Assembly (NCBI GenBank): GCA_021292165.1
Contig: JAHFWL010001237.1
Location: forward strand, 45,070 to 109,069
Reading direction: 5' to 3'
DNA length: 64,000 nt
Origin: Shinisaurus crocodilurus
Lineage: Eukaryota > Chordata > Lepidosauria > Squamata > Shinisauridae
Part shown: piece after piece, positions 10,593 through 21,174 of the stretch
Layout of the letters: each line of letters begins with the position of its first letter
Position numbering within the stretch: the stretch's first letter is position 1
The notes under the pieces: model-generated
The model's database searches: none
What the model was told of the DNA's origin: nothing
Seen by the model: only the letters and a program-made list of their open reading frames with translations
Made by a program: the position numbers and the translations under genes

Positions 10593-11970
10593 ACCTTTCT
10601 GAGCATGCTAAAGACTATCCTTATGAAAATTGGATGCCCCAATAAATTTGTGAATATCTTGCGACTTCTCCATGACAACATGACGGCAACGGTTTTGGAC
10701 AACAACGGCTCTCATGGTGCTCCATTTAAAGTGGGATCAGGTGTTAAACAGGGATGTGTTATCGCCCCAACATTATTTGCCATTTTCATCGCCATGGTTT
10801 TACATCTTGTCAAGGGGAAACTTCCCACCGGTGTGGGAATTATATATCGAACAGATGGAAAGCTTTTTAATCTCAGCAGGCTGAAAGCAAAAAGTAAGGT
10901 AATTACAACCTCCGTTGTGGAACTTCAGTATGCTGATGATAATGTGGTCTCCGCACATTCAGAGGATGATCTCCAAACTATCCTAAATGCTTTTGCAGAA
11001 GCATACGAAAAACTTGGTCTCTCACTTAACATCAAAAAAACCAAAGTGCTTCATCAGCAAGTGCAAGCCAATCCTTTGGTGATGCCATCTATCCAGCTTG
11101 GCGGGACAATACTGGAAAATGTCGATCATTTTCTCTATCTTGGCAGCTATCTTTCTGTTACAGCTAACATCGACAGTGAAATCCAGCATCGTCTGAGCTC
11201 CGCAAGTGCCGGATTTTCTCGAATGAAACATAGAGTGTTCGAGGATCGGGATATTTGTAAGAAGACCAAAACACTGGTTTATGAAGCCATTGTATTACCA
11301 ACTTTATTGTATGCCTGCGAAACATGGACTATCTATAAACGTCACTTCCACCTCCTTGAAAGGTTTCATCAACGTTGCCTCCGGAAAATCCTGCAAATTA
11401 CTTGGGAAGATAGGCGAACAAATGTCAGTGTACTGGAAGAAGCAAAGACTACTAGCATTGAAAAAATGATCCTTCAACGCCAACTTCAGTGGACCGGTCA
11501 TGTTGTTCGAATGCCTGACTGCCGTCTCCCAAAGCAGTTACTTTACTCCCAACTCAAGGATGGAAAGCGGAATATCGGTGGTCAATATAAGAGGTTTAAA
11601 GATGTTCATAAGGCTAATCTAAAAAAATGCAATATAAACATCGAAAACTGGGAAGCTCTGGCCCATGAACGATCTAAATGGAGGTTGGCCTTTCACAAAG
11701 GTTCCATGGACTTTGAAGAAGCCCGAGTGCAAGGTGAAAGGGAGAAACGTGCTAAGCGAAAAGCACGTCAAATGAATCCTTTACAGGACCATCTTCTATC
11801 TGGTAACCTGTGTCCTCACTGTGGGAAGCTGTGTGGATCTAGAATTGGCCTCCACAGTCACTTACGGACCCATCGCTAGAGTCTACACAATCTTCTTTAG
11901 AATTTCCTCCTTTTATCCCGGAAGACAATCTTACTCGGTCACGAGTGATCGCCTGATGATGATGATTGGA
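10593..11970 (+). mobile_element. Non-LTR retrotransposon (LINE), 5'-truncated, long intact frame
   Basis: Carries the 424-codon frame described separately, then a short 3' region with CTCGGTCACGAGTGATCGCC (11935-11954) and a (TGA)n tail (11955-11967). An in-frame stop at 10590-10592 just precedes the coding block. The endonuclease and the first reverse transcriptase motifs are absent, so the copy is truncated. Clade not resolved from sequence alone; it is neither the CR1, the L2 nor the L1 type seen elsewhere here. Confidence 0.85.
10605..11879 (+). CDS. LINE reverse transcriptase, C-terminal two thirds, with terminal C2H2 finger
   Basis: This is the polymerase part of a retrotransposon ORF2, not a host gene. 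It would copy element RNA at a nicked target. Visible parts: GVKQGCVIAPTLF at residues 46-58 (palm motif), YADD at 109-112 (catalytic aspartates), the thumb region after it, a conserved ETWT segment near 240, the WTGHVVRMPD block near 300, and a C2H2 finger at the C-terminus (Cys403, Cys406, His419, His423). The frame has no stop over 424 codons. The ATG at 10605 is simply the first in frame: similarity continues only a few codons upstream before a stop, so it is not a true start. The endonuclease domain is missing. Fungal, fluke and fish LINEs with a similar C-terminal finger exist; clade unassigned. Confidence 0.88.
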   Translation: MLKTILMKIGCPNKFVNILRLLHDNMTATVLDNNGSHGAPFKVGSGVKQGCVIAPTLFAIFIAMVLHLVKGKLPTGVGIIYRTDGKLFNLSRLKAKSKVITTSVVELQYADDNVVSAHSEDDLQTILNAFAEAYEKLGLSLNIKKTKVLHQQVQANPLVMPSIQLGGTILENVDHFLYLGSYLSVTANIDSEIQHRLSSASAGFSRMKHRVFEDRDICKKTKTLVYEAIVLPTLLYACETWTIYKRHFHLLERFHQRCLRKILQITWEDRRTNVSVLEEAKTTSIEKMILQRQLQWTGHVVRMPDCRLPKQLLYSQLKDGKRNIGGQYKRFKDVHKANLKKCNINIENWEALAHERSKWRLAFHKGSMDFEEARVQGEREKRAKRKARQMNPLQDHLLSGNLCPHCGKLCGSRIGLHSHLRTHR

Positions 11971-12317
11971 TATGTTTGAGCTTTAAAAAAAAGGTGAAGT
12001 TTTTTCATCATCCTTTGCCATTTAAGTAAGTCCTGCTAGGAGAATTGGAGTGTATTGTCCTTGTCTTTTCCTGATGCAACAATTCATTCCTTGTTCCCCA
12101 TTTCCCTAAGAAGAAGCAGCAGGTCTTAAATGTGTGACAAGGGGGGGGGGATGTCAGGCAGGGATTCCACCTTCTTCTGAAGGACCACCTTCCCCCAAAT
12201 GAAGCTGCCCATGCACTAAGATTGTCAGTGGAAGTCCTGCTCTGGGCATCTTCAGCTGCAGAAATTAGGCGAAGGACAGGGTGGTGACAGGGCCTTCTTG
12301 GTCTTGGCACCCTGAGT
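11971..12317. other. No recognised feature
   Basis: G-tract at about 12140-12149. No repeat end or exon recognised. Confidence 0.4.
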
Positions 12318-12780
12318 GTAATAGGGATGTACAAATCATTCCATATATAGCCCATATTAGTTTTAAATGTATTCAAAGGTAAGTCTCTTCTGTCCAATTT
12401 CTGCATCATTCTGTGAATCTTTTTCTTTTTTTTTTAATGGCACAAAAATGCACATTTATTTTTCTACACATCTTTCCTGGACATACGCATTTTGTACACA
12501 GTGTTTCCTAATATACACATTTTTGTAGGTGTCTTGTCTTAACATACATATTTCGCATATGCCTTTTGTACGTATCATTCCATAATATATGGATTTGGGT
12601 GTGCGATTGTAGAGCTGATAACTGCATTGTGAGTTGCAACATTTGGAGAAGTGTGGAATCCGAAGGTTAACTGTATCCTGGTCTGCATATTAGTCTGTGA
12701 AATGCAAATTTGGTCACTTTGCTTAAAAATGCAGGCTTAAAAGTGACCCATATTCCCATAGACCCATAGACCCAATTCCA
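12318..12780. repeat. AT-rich dispersed repeat with GCACATTT-type motifs
   Basis: Starts ATAGGGATGTACAAAT and carries spaced short motifs such as TGCACATTTATTTT and ACACATTTTTGTA. Similar arrays at 24700-24996, 39890-40085 and 47870-48128 end in or near CATCCCTA or a close variant, the complement of this start. Likely diverged hAT-type elements. The right border here is uncertain. Confidence 0.45.
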
Positions 12781-12921
12781 TAGACCCAAGCCACCTGGAA
12801 CTGTTTAGTTAAAGCAGATGCATAATGTGATATCAGGTTTTCTCCCCTCTCTCAAAATGAAGTGGGTGGCAAAATACTGAGCAACGTGTTAAGTGTGTGC
12901 TTCAACTAAATGTTACACACT

Positions 12922-13165
12922 GGAGAGCCAGTGTGGCGTAGTGGTGAGAGTGTTGGACTGGGACTCGGGAGATCCGGGTTCAAATCCCTGCTCAGCCATG
13001 AAACTCACTGGGTGACTTTGGGCCAGTCACTGACTCTCAGCCTAACCTACCTCACAGGGTTGTTGTGAGGATAAGATGGAGAGGAGGAGGATCATGTAAG
13101 CCGCCTTGGGTTCCTTGCAGGAAAAAAGGCGGGGTATAAATGTAATAAATAAAAATAAATAAAAA
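12922..13165 (+). mobile_element. Squamate-type tRNA SINE, full-length
   Basis: The best-preserved copy. It starts GGAGAGCCAGTGTGGCGTAG with a box A region. Box B is GGTTCAAATCC (12978-12988). The body contains CTCACTGGGTGACTTTGGGC and CCTAACCTACCTCACAGGG. The 3' end is GCCGCCTTGGGTTCCTTGC, then GGCGGGTATAAATG-like sequence and an AAATAAATAAA tail. Confidence 0.88.
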
Positions 13166-13652
13166 TACTGGTAGATGCAGGGAGATATTGGTTGGGAGGA
13201 ACCAGGCATTTAAAGTACAGCTGGGCTGAAATTTCTCAGGAAAAAAATGCTGATACTTTTTCTGAGAATGTTCATGTTTGGGCTCCCCATGAAATATTGG
13301 GGAATTTTAGTCCTTGTGGAGAATATTGTGAAATGACTCCCACCCCAACGTCTCCACCTGCAAATAGGGTAGAGAGAATTTCAGAAAAAAATATGGATCC
13401 AGCCCAATATATTTTACTGTTGTTGAAGGAAACAGTAGGCTTGACCCCTCTTTCCAGGCCTCCTCTCTTAGCCTGCTGCTAACTTCATTGACAAGATGAA
13501 CAATATCATTTCATTTAGTATTATTAACTGAGCTGATTTTTTTCAGAAGGAATTATTTCCCTGCCACACACAACTGTTGGAGAATTTCACTCTTTCCCTG
13601 AGAATATTTGGCAAAGCGACCTCCCCCACCCTAACACACACAAATTTTACAG
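13166..13652. other. No recognised feature
   Basis: No repeat end seen. A 96-codon frame (13192-13482) resembles nothing I know. Confidence 0.45.
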
Positions 13653-14512
13653 CCTGCAAACAGGGATGGGAACTTGGACTCTAGGACTCGACTCATGAGT
13701 TGGACTGAGTCCCCCCTCTGACTTGAGTTCCACTTGAGTCCCAATATTTTTAATGGGACTCGAGACTCGACTCGGGACTTGAGACCAAGGACTCGTCGCT
13801 TACGCTGGCTCAGCTTGTCTGAGCGTGGAAAGCTAAGCAGGGTCAAGCCTGGTTATTACTTGGATGGGAGACCCCTCCTCTAGTTTCCTGCATTGAGCAG
13901 GGGGTTGGACTCGATAGCCTTGTAGGCTCCTTCCAACTCTGTGATCTATGAAATCTATGAAACATCCCTAGGCTGTGCCAGAAGGAATAGTGGAGAGCAG
14001 TGCGATCGCCAGCGAATATTTTATTTTTTAAAATCATTTTCCTAAAATGCAGCCTTTCAGACATTTTGGGTTTGGCTGCCTCTGCCTGCCTGTTTGGGGT
14101 TCCCAGCCTCCTCTGCCTGCCTGGTCTCTTCTTAACCAGTTCCACAGTTTGAATTGTCCAAGACAAAGGCCTCTGCCTGCCTGCTTTGGGGTTCCCTGCC
14201 TCCTCTGCCTGCCTGGTTATTTTGGGTTTGTCTGCCTGGTCTGTTCTTGTCAAAATCAGTTGCAGAGTTTTGAAATAAAAAGGCACACTTGTGCCTAGAA
14301 TTTATTTAAGCCACACATCTGAAGTAGCCTTATTTTGTTGGGGAAAAACCCCATTGATTTTAATAGGGACTCGTGGAGTCAGCTTTGGGAGTGACTTGTG
14401 ACTCGTGAGTCACCATTTTGGACCAAGGACTCAGACTCGGACTCGGGTCCAAAGACTCGTGACTCGACTCGTGACTCGAGACCAAGGACTCTTCAACATC
14501 CCTGCCTGCAAA
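13653..14512 (+). mobile_element. hAT-type element, non-autonomous copy with perfect 8-bp target duplication
   Basis: The element is 13661-14504 (844 bp), flanked by CCTGCAAA at 13653-13660 and 14505-14512. Ends are CAGGGATG and its complement. Subterminal sequence is packed with ACTCG/CGAGT motifs (13677-13796 and 14362-14490). The interior (14020-14330) matches the copy at 53674-54668, which lies in the opposite orientation. Relative to that copy it has lost the transposase remnant and gained the 5S/CR1 insert at 13797-13965. Transposition would need a transposase in trans. Confidence 0.88.
13797..13965 (+). mobile_element. 5S rRNA-headed SINE-like insert with CR1-type tail
   Basis: The left half (13815-13873) matches the 3' half of vertebrate 5S rRNA, including the internal promoter: AAGCTAAGCAGGGTC (box A region) and GGTTATTACTTGGATGGGAG (box C region, 13851-13870). 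The right half (13887-13965) matches the CR1 3' end seen at 37443-37517: GCATTGAGCAGGGGGTTGGA, CTCCTTCCAACTCT, then two TCTATGAA-like octamers. It lies inside a hAT element and is missing from the other hAT copy, so it is a later insertion. A polymerase III head on a LINE tail is the SINE design. Confidence 0.72.
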
Positions 14513-16677
14513 TAAGGTGATGAATTTTGATAAGCTTGGGTTCTAAAATATGAATAGAGAACCTTAGGCCTGGAAAATCTTGAGGTGATGGTCTTACGCT
14601 GCTTGGGCTTGGGGACATGTTGTGTTCCTCTCTTTCCCTTTCTCATGCTATCTCAGGTCTCTCCAGCTAAAGCCCAACCTTTCTCTGCACCTTGCTCAGC
14701 ATCTTTCTCTGGTGCTTTCTCCTCCAGAAGGAAGCTAAACCCGCAAAGTGCTTGTCTTGGAACTTCTCACTGCTCAGAAAAGTGGGGAGCTCATAACAGC
14801 GGGAATGGCGAAGGCTGGAGTGCAGATCTTGGCTGACTTGGCCACCTTTTTGCATCTGATGTGTGAGTTTGGCTTCTTCTTCCTTAGCCTCAGACCACCG
14901 CATGAGCCGGCAGGCTCTTCTATAGCTGCTTAGAAGCATCATCTTGAAGTGAAAGAGATTTTGTTCTGCCTACGGAGCCTCTGCAACTGACATGCTGGGT
15001 AGCTCAGCCCTGCTGCCTGTGAAACTGATGGAACTTAGACAGAAATGGGCTTTTATCAAGTCATTATTCAAAATAAAGAAGCTTTTACCCCTTCAAAGTC
15101 AAATTCTCAACTTGAGGGAGGGGAAGGAGGGAGGAAAAACACACACCACCTCACATTTCTCCCCCTTCTCTTCAAATGCTTGTTTCCTTTAAAATGCCCT
15201 ATTTTGCTAAAGTTGTGACAGCTTCAAACCCAGCAGGCGGCTTTGCTGGCTTGTCAGTTGCGAAGTTTTTACTGCCAAAGAGAGCCGTTTTATTACCAGC
15301 TCTCAGTTTTTGCAAAAGTGGTTATAGACCTTAGAATCTTGCAGCGACTTCATTGCAACCTAATTTATTTGATTTGCAAACTGAATTCAAAAACCTTTCC
15401 CATCAACAAATCTTCATGTCTTATTTAACACCTTCAGAATGTTTGCTCTGACTTTGTTTAATCATGTCAATTTCTTTTCTTTTCTTAAACAAGAGTCCAA
15501 ATTCTGAATGCAATTAAATGGAAGCAGTTTGCTGTTCATTACCTCTACAGTTAAAATGTTTAAAATACGGGGACTCAAACTTTGAATTCTTTAAAAGGTC
15601 ATTCATCCAATGATATGATCTGCCTTGGAGCTGATGCAATGCAGGAACGAAGGGGTATTGGATCACCTTCCCTATGTGGAAAGGCATTTGGCTCTTAAAA
15701 AAAATAAATAATGGATGTTAGACTTCACAAGAACATAGGGTTGGATCCCAAGGCACCCTTCCGCTCATGCAAAGCCTCTTCTGCTTGCAGTATGGCTGTT
15801 TCTGAATTAGCACAAGAGCATTGCAAGAGAAAAAGTATCCCAAATCTGGCAGAGCTCCTCTGTCTGCTCAAGTCCATTCTCAAGAACTATGTATGGGTCA
15901 CTAGAGTTGACACACCACAGGCTATATTTTCTTTATTTGCTCCATCTTGTACAGTGACACAACATGCCCTGGGCTGAAACAATCCTTCCCATGTTACCAT
16001 CCTACTTAGGGTCTGCAAACTTAGGGTCTCAGAATTAGGCTCAGCAAAAAAAGAGGCATTTTCTATTTTGGGGGTGTCAATTCATGAATCAAGCTGAGTG
16101 CTCACCCATCACTCTTCATATCTCCCATGGCTTTGCTTAGGAACTGCAAGCAGGGTCCAGGACAGACTAAGTTCTGGCAAGCTTAAAATTCTCCCTGGTT
16201 TTATTGTGTAAGAAAGCCCCCATCTTCTGTTCCCTGTGGCATGAAATTGTATTTGTGGTAATAACTTTTGTACCTGTCTAGCTGTGGCTGTAGACTTTCT
16301 TTTTTTTTTTTTAATAGCAACATGTACAGAAGAAACATCCAGAATATGAATATATCTTGTACTTTGTGTCAGTCTGTCTTTTTCTTTGCCGCCAGTTCTG
16401 CTGACCTGAGAATTCATTTCACTTCTGAAGGCTTTGCCACATTTGTGACTGATACGTTATAATTCTGTTAGCACTGAAATATCACTTGTGCTAATCCATT
16501 TAGCAACCCCTCCAAAAACATTTCATAGTTTGGACACTTTTCAGCAAACATAAGGCATAACTCATCATCATGAGGTACTTTATTTGTAGAGTGACATCAG
16601 GAAAATTAGCATTTAACTCATTCGTAGTTAGGATGATCTGGAGGTATTCTGTGCTTCATGTCTTATAGCTAAGGGTC
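14513..16677. other. Mostly no recognised feature
   Basis: About 2.2 kb of apparently single-copy sequence. Only a possible single MITE end (GGGTTGGATCC, 15739-15749, compare 56190) and a T-tract (about 16300-16312) stand out. Frames under 105 codons resemble nothing known to me. Confidence 0.5.
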
Positions 16678-16831
16678 GATTACACCAGCCGCCCCCAACT
16701 TGGTTCCCTTCAGATGTTTTTGGACCAATGTCCTTCAGCCCCCCTCTCCCAGCATGGCCAATGGTCAGGAATGCTGGGAGTTGTAGGCCAACACATCTGG
16801 AGGGCGTCAAGTTGGGGAAGCTGGATTACAC
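16678..16831. mobile_element. hAT-type MITE with perfect 8-bp target duplication
   Basis: The element is 16686-16823 (138 bp), flanked by GATTACAC at 16678-16685 and 16824-16831. Ends are CAGCCGCCCCCAACTTGG and the complement CAGCTTCCCCAACTTG. Inner arms pair CAGATGTTTTTGG with its approximate complement near 16785. Confidence 0.88.
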
Positions 16832-17237
16832 CATTTATTTGCTCAGGCAGCCTTTGTCTCCGAAATGCTAAATTATGATTTATGAAACTGTTTTCTGACA
16901 GAAGTGCGCTCAAACAGGCCATGTAGAAACGGAAGTGGTACAGACCCCTGAGAGGACTGTATCATCTCAGGTAGTGATCAGCTGAAGCAATTCTGAAAAA
17001 CTATTTCAGAACCTTGTAATCTGAGGTGGCTTGAGTGGAAAAAATCTAAAGGAATAGTAAATACTGTTTTGCATTCCCATCCTGCCCCAGGATAGTTTCA
17101 GGAAGGCCCTTCATAGGAGCAGTATAGGACAGGACCTAGGAAGCTGCCTCATGCAATTTGTTCCTGCACCCCAGTATTGTCTACCCTGAATGGCAGCAGC
17201 CTTCAGGATCTCAGGCACATCGCCTGTTACCTGCTCT

Positions 17238-17789
17238 TTTTAACTCAGGAATGGGGAACTATTTTTCTTTTGAGGACCCCATTCCCACAGGGGTAATCTG
17301 TTGGGGGTTACCTGCAGTGGAGGCAGGTGGCTCCAATCCCAGTGGGCCTGTATATCCACTCCAGATCTTACTTTGAACTTTTAAGGAGTTATCCGTGGTG
17401 CTGAACCCTATCCGCAAAATAGGTTTGGCAAAATGGATAGCTCCTTAAAAGTTTGGAGTAAAATCCGAAGGAGATACACAGCCCTGCTGACCTTGGCGCC
17501 ACCAGCCTCCACTGATGGCATGCTGGCAGTGGGCAGGACCAAAACCTATGGTGGGTGCAGCTGCAGCCACACCTTATCTCTCTTTTTGCTAACTTCCTCC
17601 CTCCTTCCTTCCTTTCTTTTTCTGCCTGCCTGCCTGCCTTCCTTCCTTCCTGCCACCCCTTTCTCTCTCTCTCTTTCTGCCACCCGTTTTTTTCTCTCTC
17701 ATTCTTGCCAGAGGTCTGAGAACTGATCGTTCACGGAGGGTTTTTGAAATGAGTCTCAGGGCTGCAGATTTCCCACTTGTGTTTTAACT
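17238..17789. mobile_element. hAT-type element inside a SINE, perfect 8-bp target duplication
   Basis: The element is 17246-17781, flanked by TTTTAACT at 17238-17245 and 17782-17789. Ends are CAGGAATGGGGAAC and the looser complement CACAAGTGGGAAAT. The interior holds another DNA element (17315-17514) and a pyrimidine-rich stretch of CTTC/CTGC repeats (17595-17700). No transposase frame. Confidence 0.82.
17315..17514. mobile_element. CAGTGGAGG-family MITE nested in the hAT element
   Basis: Ends CAGTGGAGGC and complement CAGTGGAGGCTGGTGG. An internal inverted repeat pairs TTAAGGAGTTATCC (17380) with GGATAGCTCCTTAA (17436). Same family as 27114-27323, 45632-45835 and 59466-59639. No target duplication visible here. 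Confidence 0.7.
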
Positions 17790-17862
17790 GGAGATAACAG
17801 GGATTGAACCTGGAAACTTCTGCATACAAAGCAGTGCTTTAACCACCAAGCTACAGTTAAGT

Positions 17863-18448
17863 GCCCTTGTGAGGAGAGAGTACTGGAGGCTTATGCTGCC
17901 TTTTGTAATTAACTATTTATTTTTACGAATATACAGGTTGAGCAGGCTGGCAGTACCAGCCGCTAAAACAGCATCAGTCCCAGGAAAGCAACAGCCACCA
18001 CAAACCTGCTTCTTGTCAGCCAGCTGATCAATTCAGGATTCTTTCCCCTTTTCTCACGGAATGCACATTTAGGCCACAATCCAGCACAGGGTTAATTATG
18101 CTTAAATCCCTGATTTCAATGGGCACAAATATACCTAACTCAGGCTAGTGGCCTCATTGTACAATAAACTGTGCAGAAAGCTGTTATAGCAAAAGTGAAA
18201 GTGAAACACACACATTTTGCCGCCCAGATGGTTGCTCCTAGTCAAGGTAAAAGAACTACTGTACAGTATTTTACAAACTGTGGGCAGCAGTAATAACGGT
18301 ATCTGCCCTTTGTGGGCAGTAGGATATAAAAATGCACACTGATATATTTAAAACCATTGTTCATCCAGCTTTCTTACCCTTTATGTGACTTGCACAGAAT
18401 GCATGTCATAAATGAAGATTCTTCTTGGGCTGAACTTCCACGTGTTCC
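17863..18448. other. No recognised feature
   Basis: No repeat end or coding pattern seen. Confidence 0.45.
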
Positions 18449-18604
18449 ACATATACCAGGGGTGGGGAATCGGTGAGCCTCCAGAGATGTTGGTAGACTA
18501 CAACACCCATCACCCCTGACCATTGGCCACACTTGCTGGGGCTGATGGTAGCTGGAGTCCAAGCACATCTGGTGGCTCACAGATCCCCCACTCCTGATAT
18601 ATAC
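18449..18604. mobile_element. hAT-type MITE (CAGGGGTGGGGAAT family)
   Basis: The element is 18457-18596 (140 bp). Ends are CAGGGGTGGGGAATCGGTGA and complement CAGGAGTGGGGGATCTGTGA. Flanks ACATATAC and ATATATAC match at 7 of 8 positions. Confidence 0.82.
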
Positions 18605-20540
18605 TGTACATATACTTGCTAGAGGCAGCTATCACGGCAAACCAAGCAAAAATTGCTTATAGATATCAAAAATTGCTCATAGATATCAATGCCTAATCCC
18701 AAGCACGTCTACTCTTGAACACACACACTGAGTGGACCAGCGGCTCTTTATGTCTGCATGAAGCTCTGATGTGCACATGGAGCTTCTGTGCAAGGCAAGC
18801 AGAAGCTTCCCCAGTGACTTTAGTGTTCTGTGTGCTCACATCCCTTGCTTGTGCCAATACGTCCTTCACTCACCTTGCCACTCATGGTTACTGCTGCACA
18901 TTCCTTCCTTATGCTGCCAGTCCACATGGTGGGGAATAATGCTAAAATGGCCCTACTTTGTGGGTTTATCTAACCTTATGTGTGCCATGAGTTTGTCAGA
19001 AGTGCTGCCCCAGTGCGTGTGCAGAGACGACAAGAAGACTCAGATGTTCATCAGCAAAATCCTTTACTGAGGCTTTTGAGTGTAACAGAAATATTTACAG
19101 AGCAGTTGCATAGAGCCCCATGCAACTGGCACAGTCTTCCAAACAGTAACACAAGACAGAGAGAGCTGAGAGCTGACCACTGACCACTGGCCAACAGAAG
19201 AATAATGCAGCTCCCAGATAAGCGGCTCCCTGCCTAGGAATTTGTCCTTGAGCAAGTTACTTTAGCCTTGTACACTCACAGGTGCACAGCGCCAGGCTAA
19301 CTTCTCGATTCTTTCTGTCCCAAGGACAACTTAACACTTTCAGTCCTTGACAGAGTTAAGGGAACTAAGTTGAGAGGCAGTTCGCAATGAGGAAAACTTT
19401 CCCTGGCAAGCAGTGAGCCTGGCTTGATTTGGCTGTAAAGCTAGAGGCCAGTTTTAGGGCTAGATTTTGTGGTGGGGAGGGGGTGCTTGGATGATGCCTT
19501 CAATAGGACCCCCTCCCTGACTTGAGGCCACCTCCTCACCACTGTCATAACTGCCCATTTGCTCCCCTGTCTGTCTGGGCCCAATCCACACCACTGCCCA
19601 GAAGGACAGGGCAAGGCAACTGGAGGTTGCTGCTCTTTTTGCTTGCTCTCATCCCTTCTTGCATGATTGGAGAGGGCAGCTGAACAGGCAGCAACAATAA
19701 AGAGGAGGAGCAGGGCCAGAAGCACTGGGGGTCAGCAGTGGACCCCCTGTGGGGGTGAGGGCCTTGGCATGTGCCCAACAATGCCAACCATTAACACTGG
19801 CCCTGCTTCAGTCTGAAGCACATGTTCTTGGTAGCATGTGCCACTGGAATCAATGGAATAAATGAAAAAGGAGCGGGCGTCAACAGATTCCCGGAAACAC
19901 ATTGTAGAAAATCAACAGCTGAAGTCCATTTGAAATAGTTAAAACTGTAAAAATATCTAACTGAACAGTGATTCAGTAACAATGGCTTTTAGAAATGTAT
20001 CCTGTAGAAGTCTACTGTTGACTTTGTTCTACAAATTGAGGGCAGAATGTTGCATGTAGTTCTGTATTCCACACTCCACCCCAGCCAACTTTTATCAGGT
20101 AGTTCATGTTGAGTGGAAAGGGGCTGTTTAATCCTTTCTTTCCCAAGGTTTGTCTTCTCAACAACTCTTCCCTTCACAAGCTGATTTTCTCCCAGAGAGA
20201 GAAAAGGATATTATCTTTTTTCTCTGCGGGAAAAACAAATAGTGTATTTGTGAATTTTGGGTGAACAAATTAGCTGGGATGTAATCTGCAGTTCTGCCCT
20301 GAATTATCAGCATGTTACACTTGAGTAAAAGTTACATATTTTCAAAATTACATTTTAAAAAATGGTATGTTTATAGAGACTCTCCAGAGAGTAAGCCTTT
20401 TCCAACTTTAAAATTCAGTACACACTAGCAAAATAAGACAGCCAGCCAGGAAAAGCTGACAGTTTTAGGTGCACACTCTGCATCCATCATCATAAGAAAC
20501 TGTACATGTTACCCAGATACAAAAAGGTACAGTTGGAAGC
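18605..20540. other. No recognised feature
   Basis: About 1.9 kb, apparently single-copy apart from a short direct repeat (ATATCAAAAATTGCT..TAGATATCA, 18650-18690). Frames of up to 100 codons show no recognisable domain. Confidence 0.5.
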
Positions 20541-20930
20541 AGGGCTAGCTCAAGACATTTTGCTGCCTGAGGCCAAGGCCAAGATGGCACCCCCCTTCCA
20601 CATACAGAAGTGACCTGGACTGGCAGTTGAATTTTACTTCAACACTGTCCCATCACCAATGTCTTCTATGGCACCTGAGGGCAAGAGGCTACTTGCAGGA
20701 CAGGTTCAAGACAGGCCAAGTCTCCAGGCAGTCTTCAAAGGCAATCCCGTCTACAACTAATTGCAGTAGTCTAATTTGGCTGTTGGATAACAGTGTCCGG
20801 GCTATGTCTATCCAGAAGGGGCAGTGCTGGTGCAGCAGCCTAAACCTGATAGAAGGCACCTCATGCCATAGATGTCACTTGGGTATCTCAAGTAAGGGCC
20901 AAATCTATAACAGCAGACTCAAACTGTGAA
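20541..20930 (-). repeat. hAT end followed by a LINE-like fragment, antisense
   Basis: CAGGGCTAGCTCAAGACATT at 20541 is a hAT-type end, also seen in complement near 55440. From about 20640 the minus strand resembles LINE sequence common in reptiles. Neither border is firm. Confidence 0.4.
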
Positions 20931-21065
20931 TTTATTCCTCAGTCTCTTCCTGATAAATGCTGCTGAAACATGCTGCATAGAGTAATGTCCTGATGTCAAT
21001 TGAGCATTGGCTACATAAGCTACATATGACCATTTTGGAATCATAACAGTGAAATCCTATACACA

Positions 21066-21147
21066 AGTTGGATCCAGATTTAGTCAGACCTACTGAAACT
21101 AATGTCAGTGGGTCTTCTCTAAGTCCAACTAAACCTGGATCCAACCC
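21066..21147. mobile_element. GTTGGATCCAG-family MITE
   Basis: About 82 bp with ends AGTTGGATCCAGATTTAGT and complement GTTGGATCCAGGTTTAGTTG. Compare 33944-34025 and 56190-56417. Confidence 0.68.
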
Positions 21148-21174
21148 CATATCTATTCAACCCTCAGTGGCACG

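Larger units (their letters stand above)
17133..17862 (-). mobile_element. tRNA-derived SINE, antisense, split by a hAT element
   Basis: The 3' part of the SINE lies at 17133-17245 (CCTAGGAAGCTGCC...) and the tRNA-like head at 17782-17862 (GGGATTGAACCTGG..., complement of box B). The 536-bp hAT element at 17246-17781 separates them. Confidence 0.78.

Noticed and set aside
13815..13873. 5S rRNA gene
   Set aside because: Only the 3' half is similar, it has substitutions and lacks the 5' half, and it is fused to a CR1 tail.
13843..14286. 147-codon minus-strand frame, similar to one at 53899-54162 plus
   Set aside because: The similarity comes from the shared hAT interior with CCTCTGCCTGCCTG repeats. 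It starts in the 5S/CR1 insert and has no protein domain.
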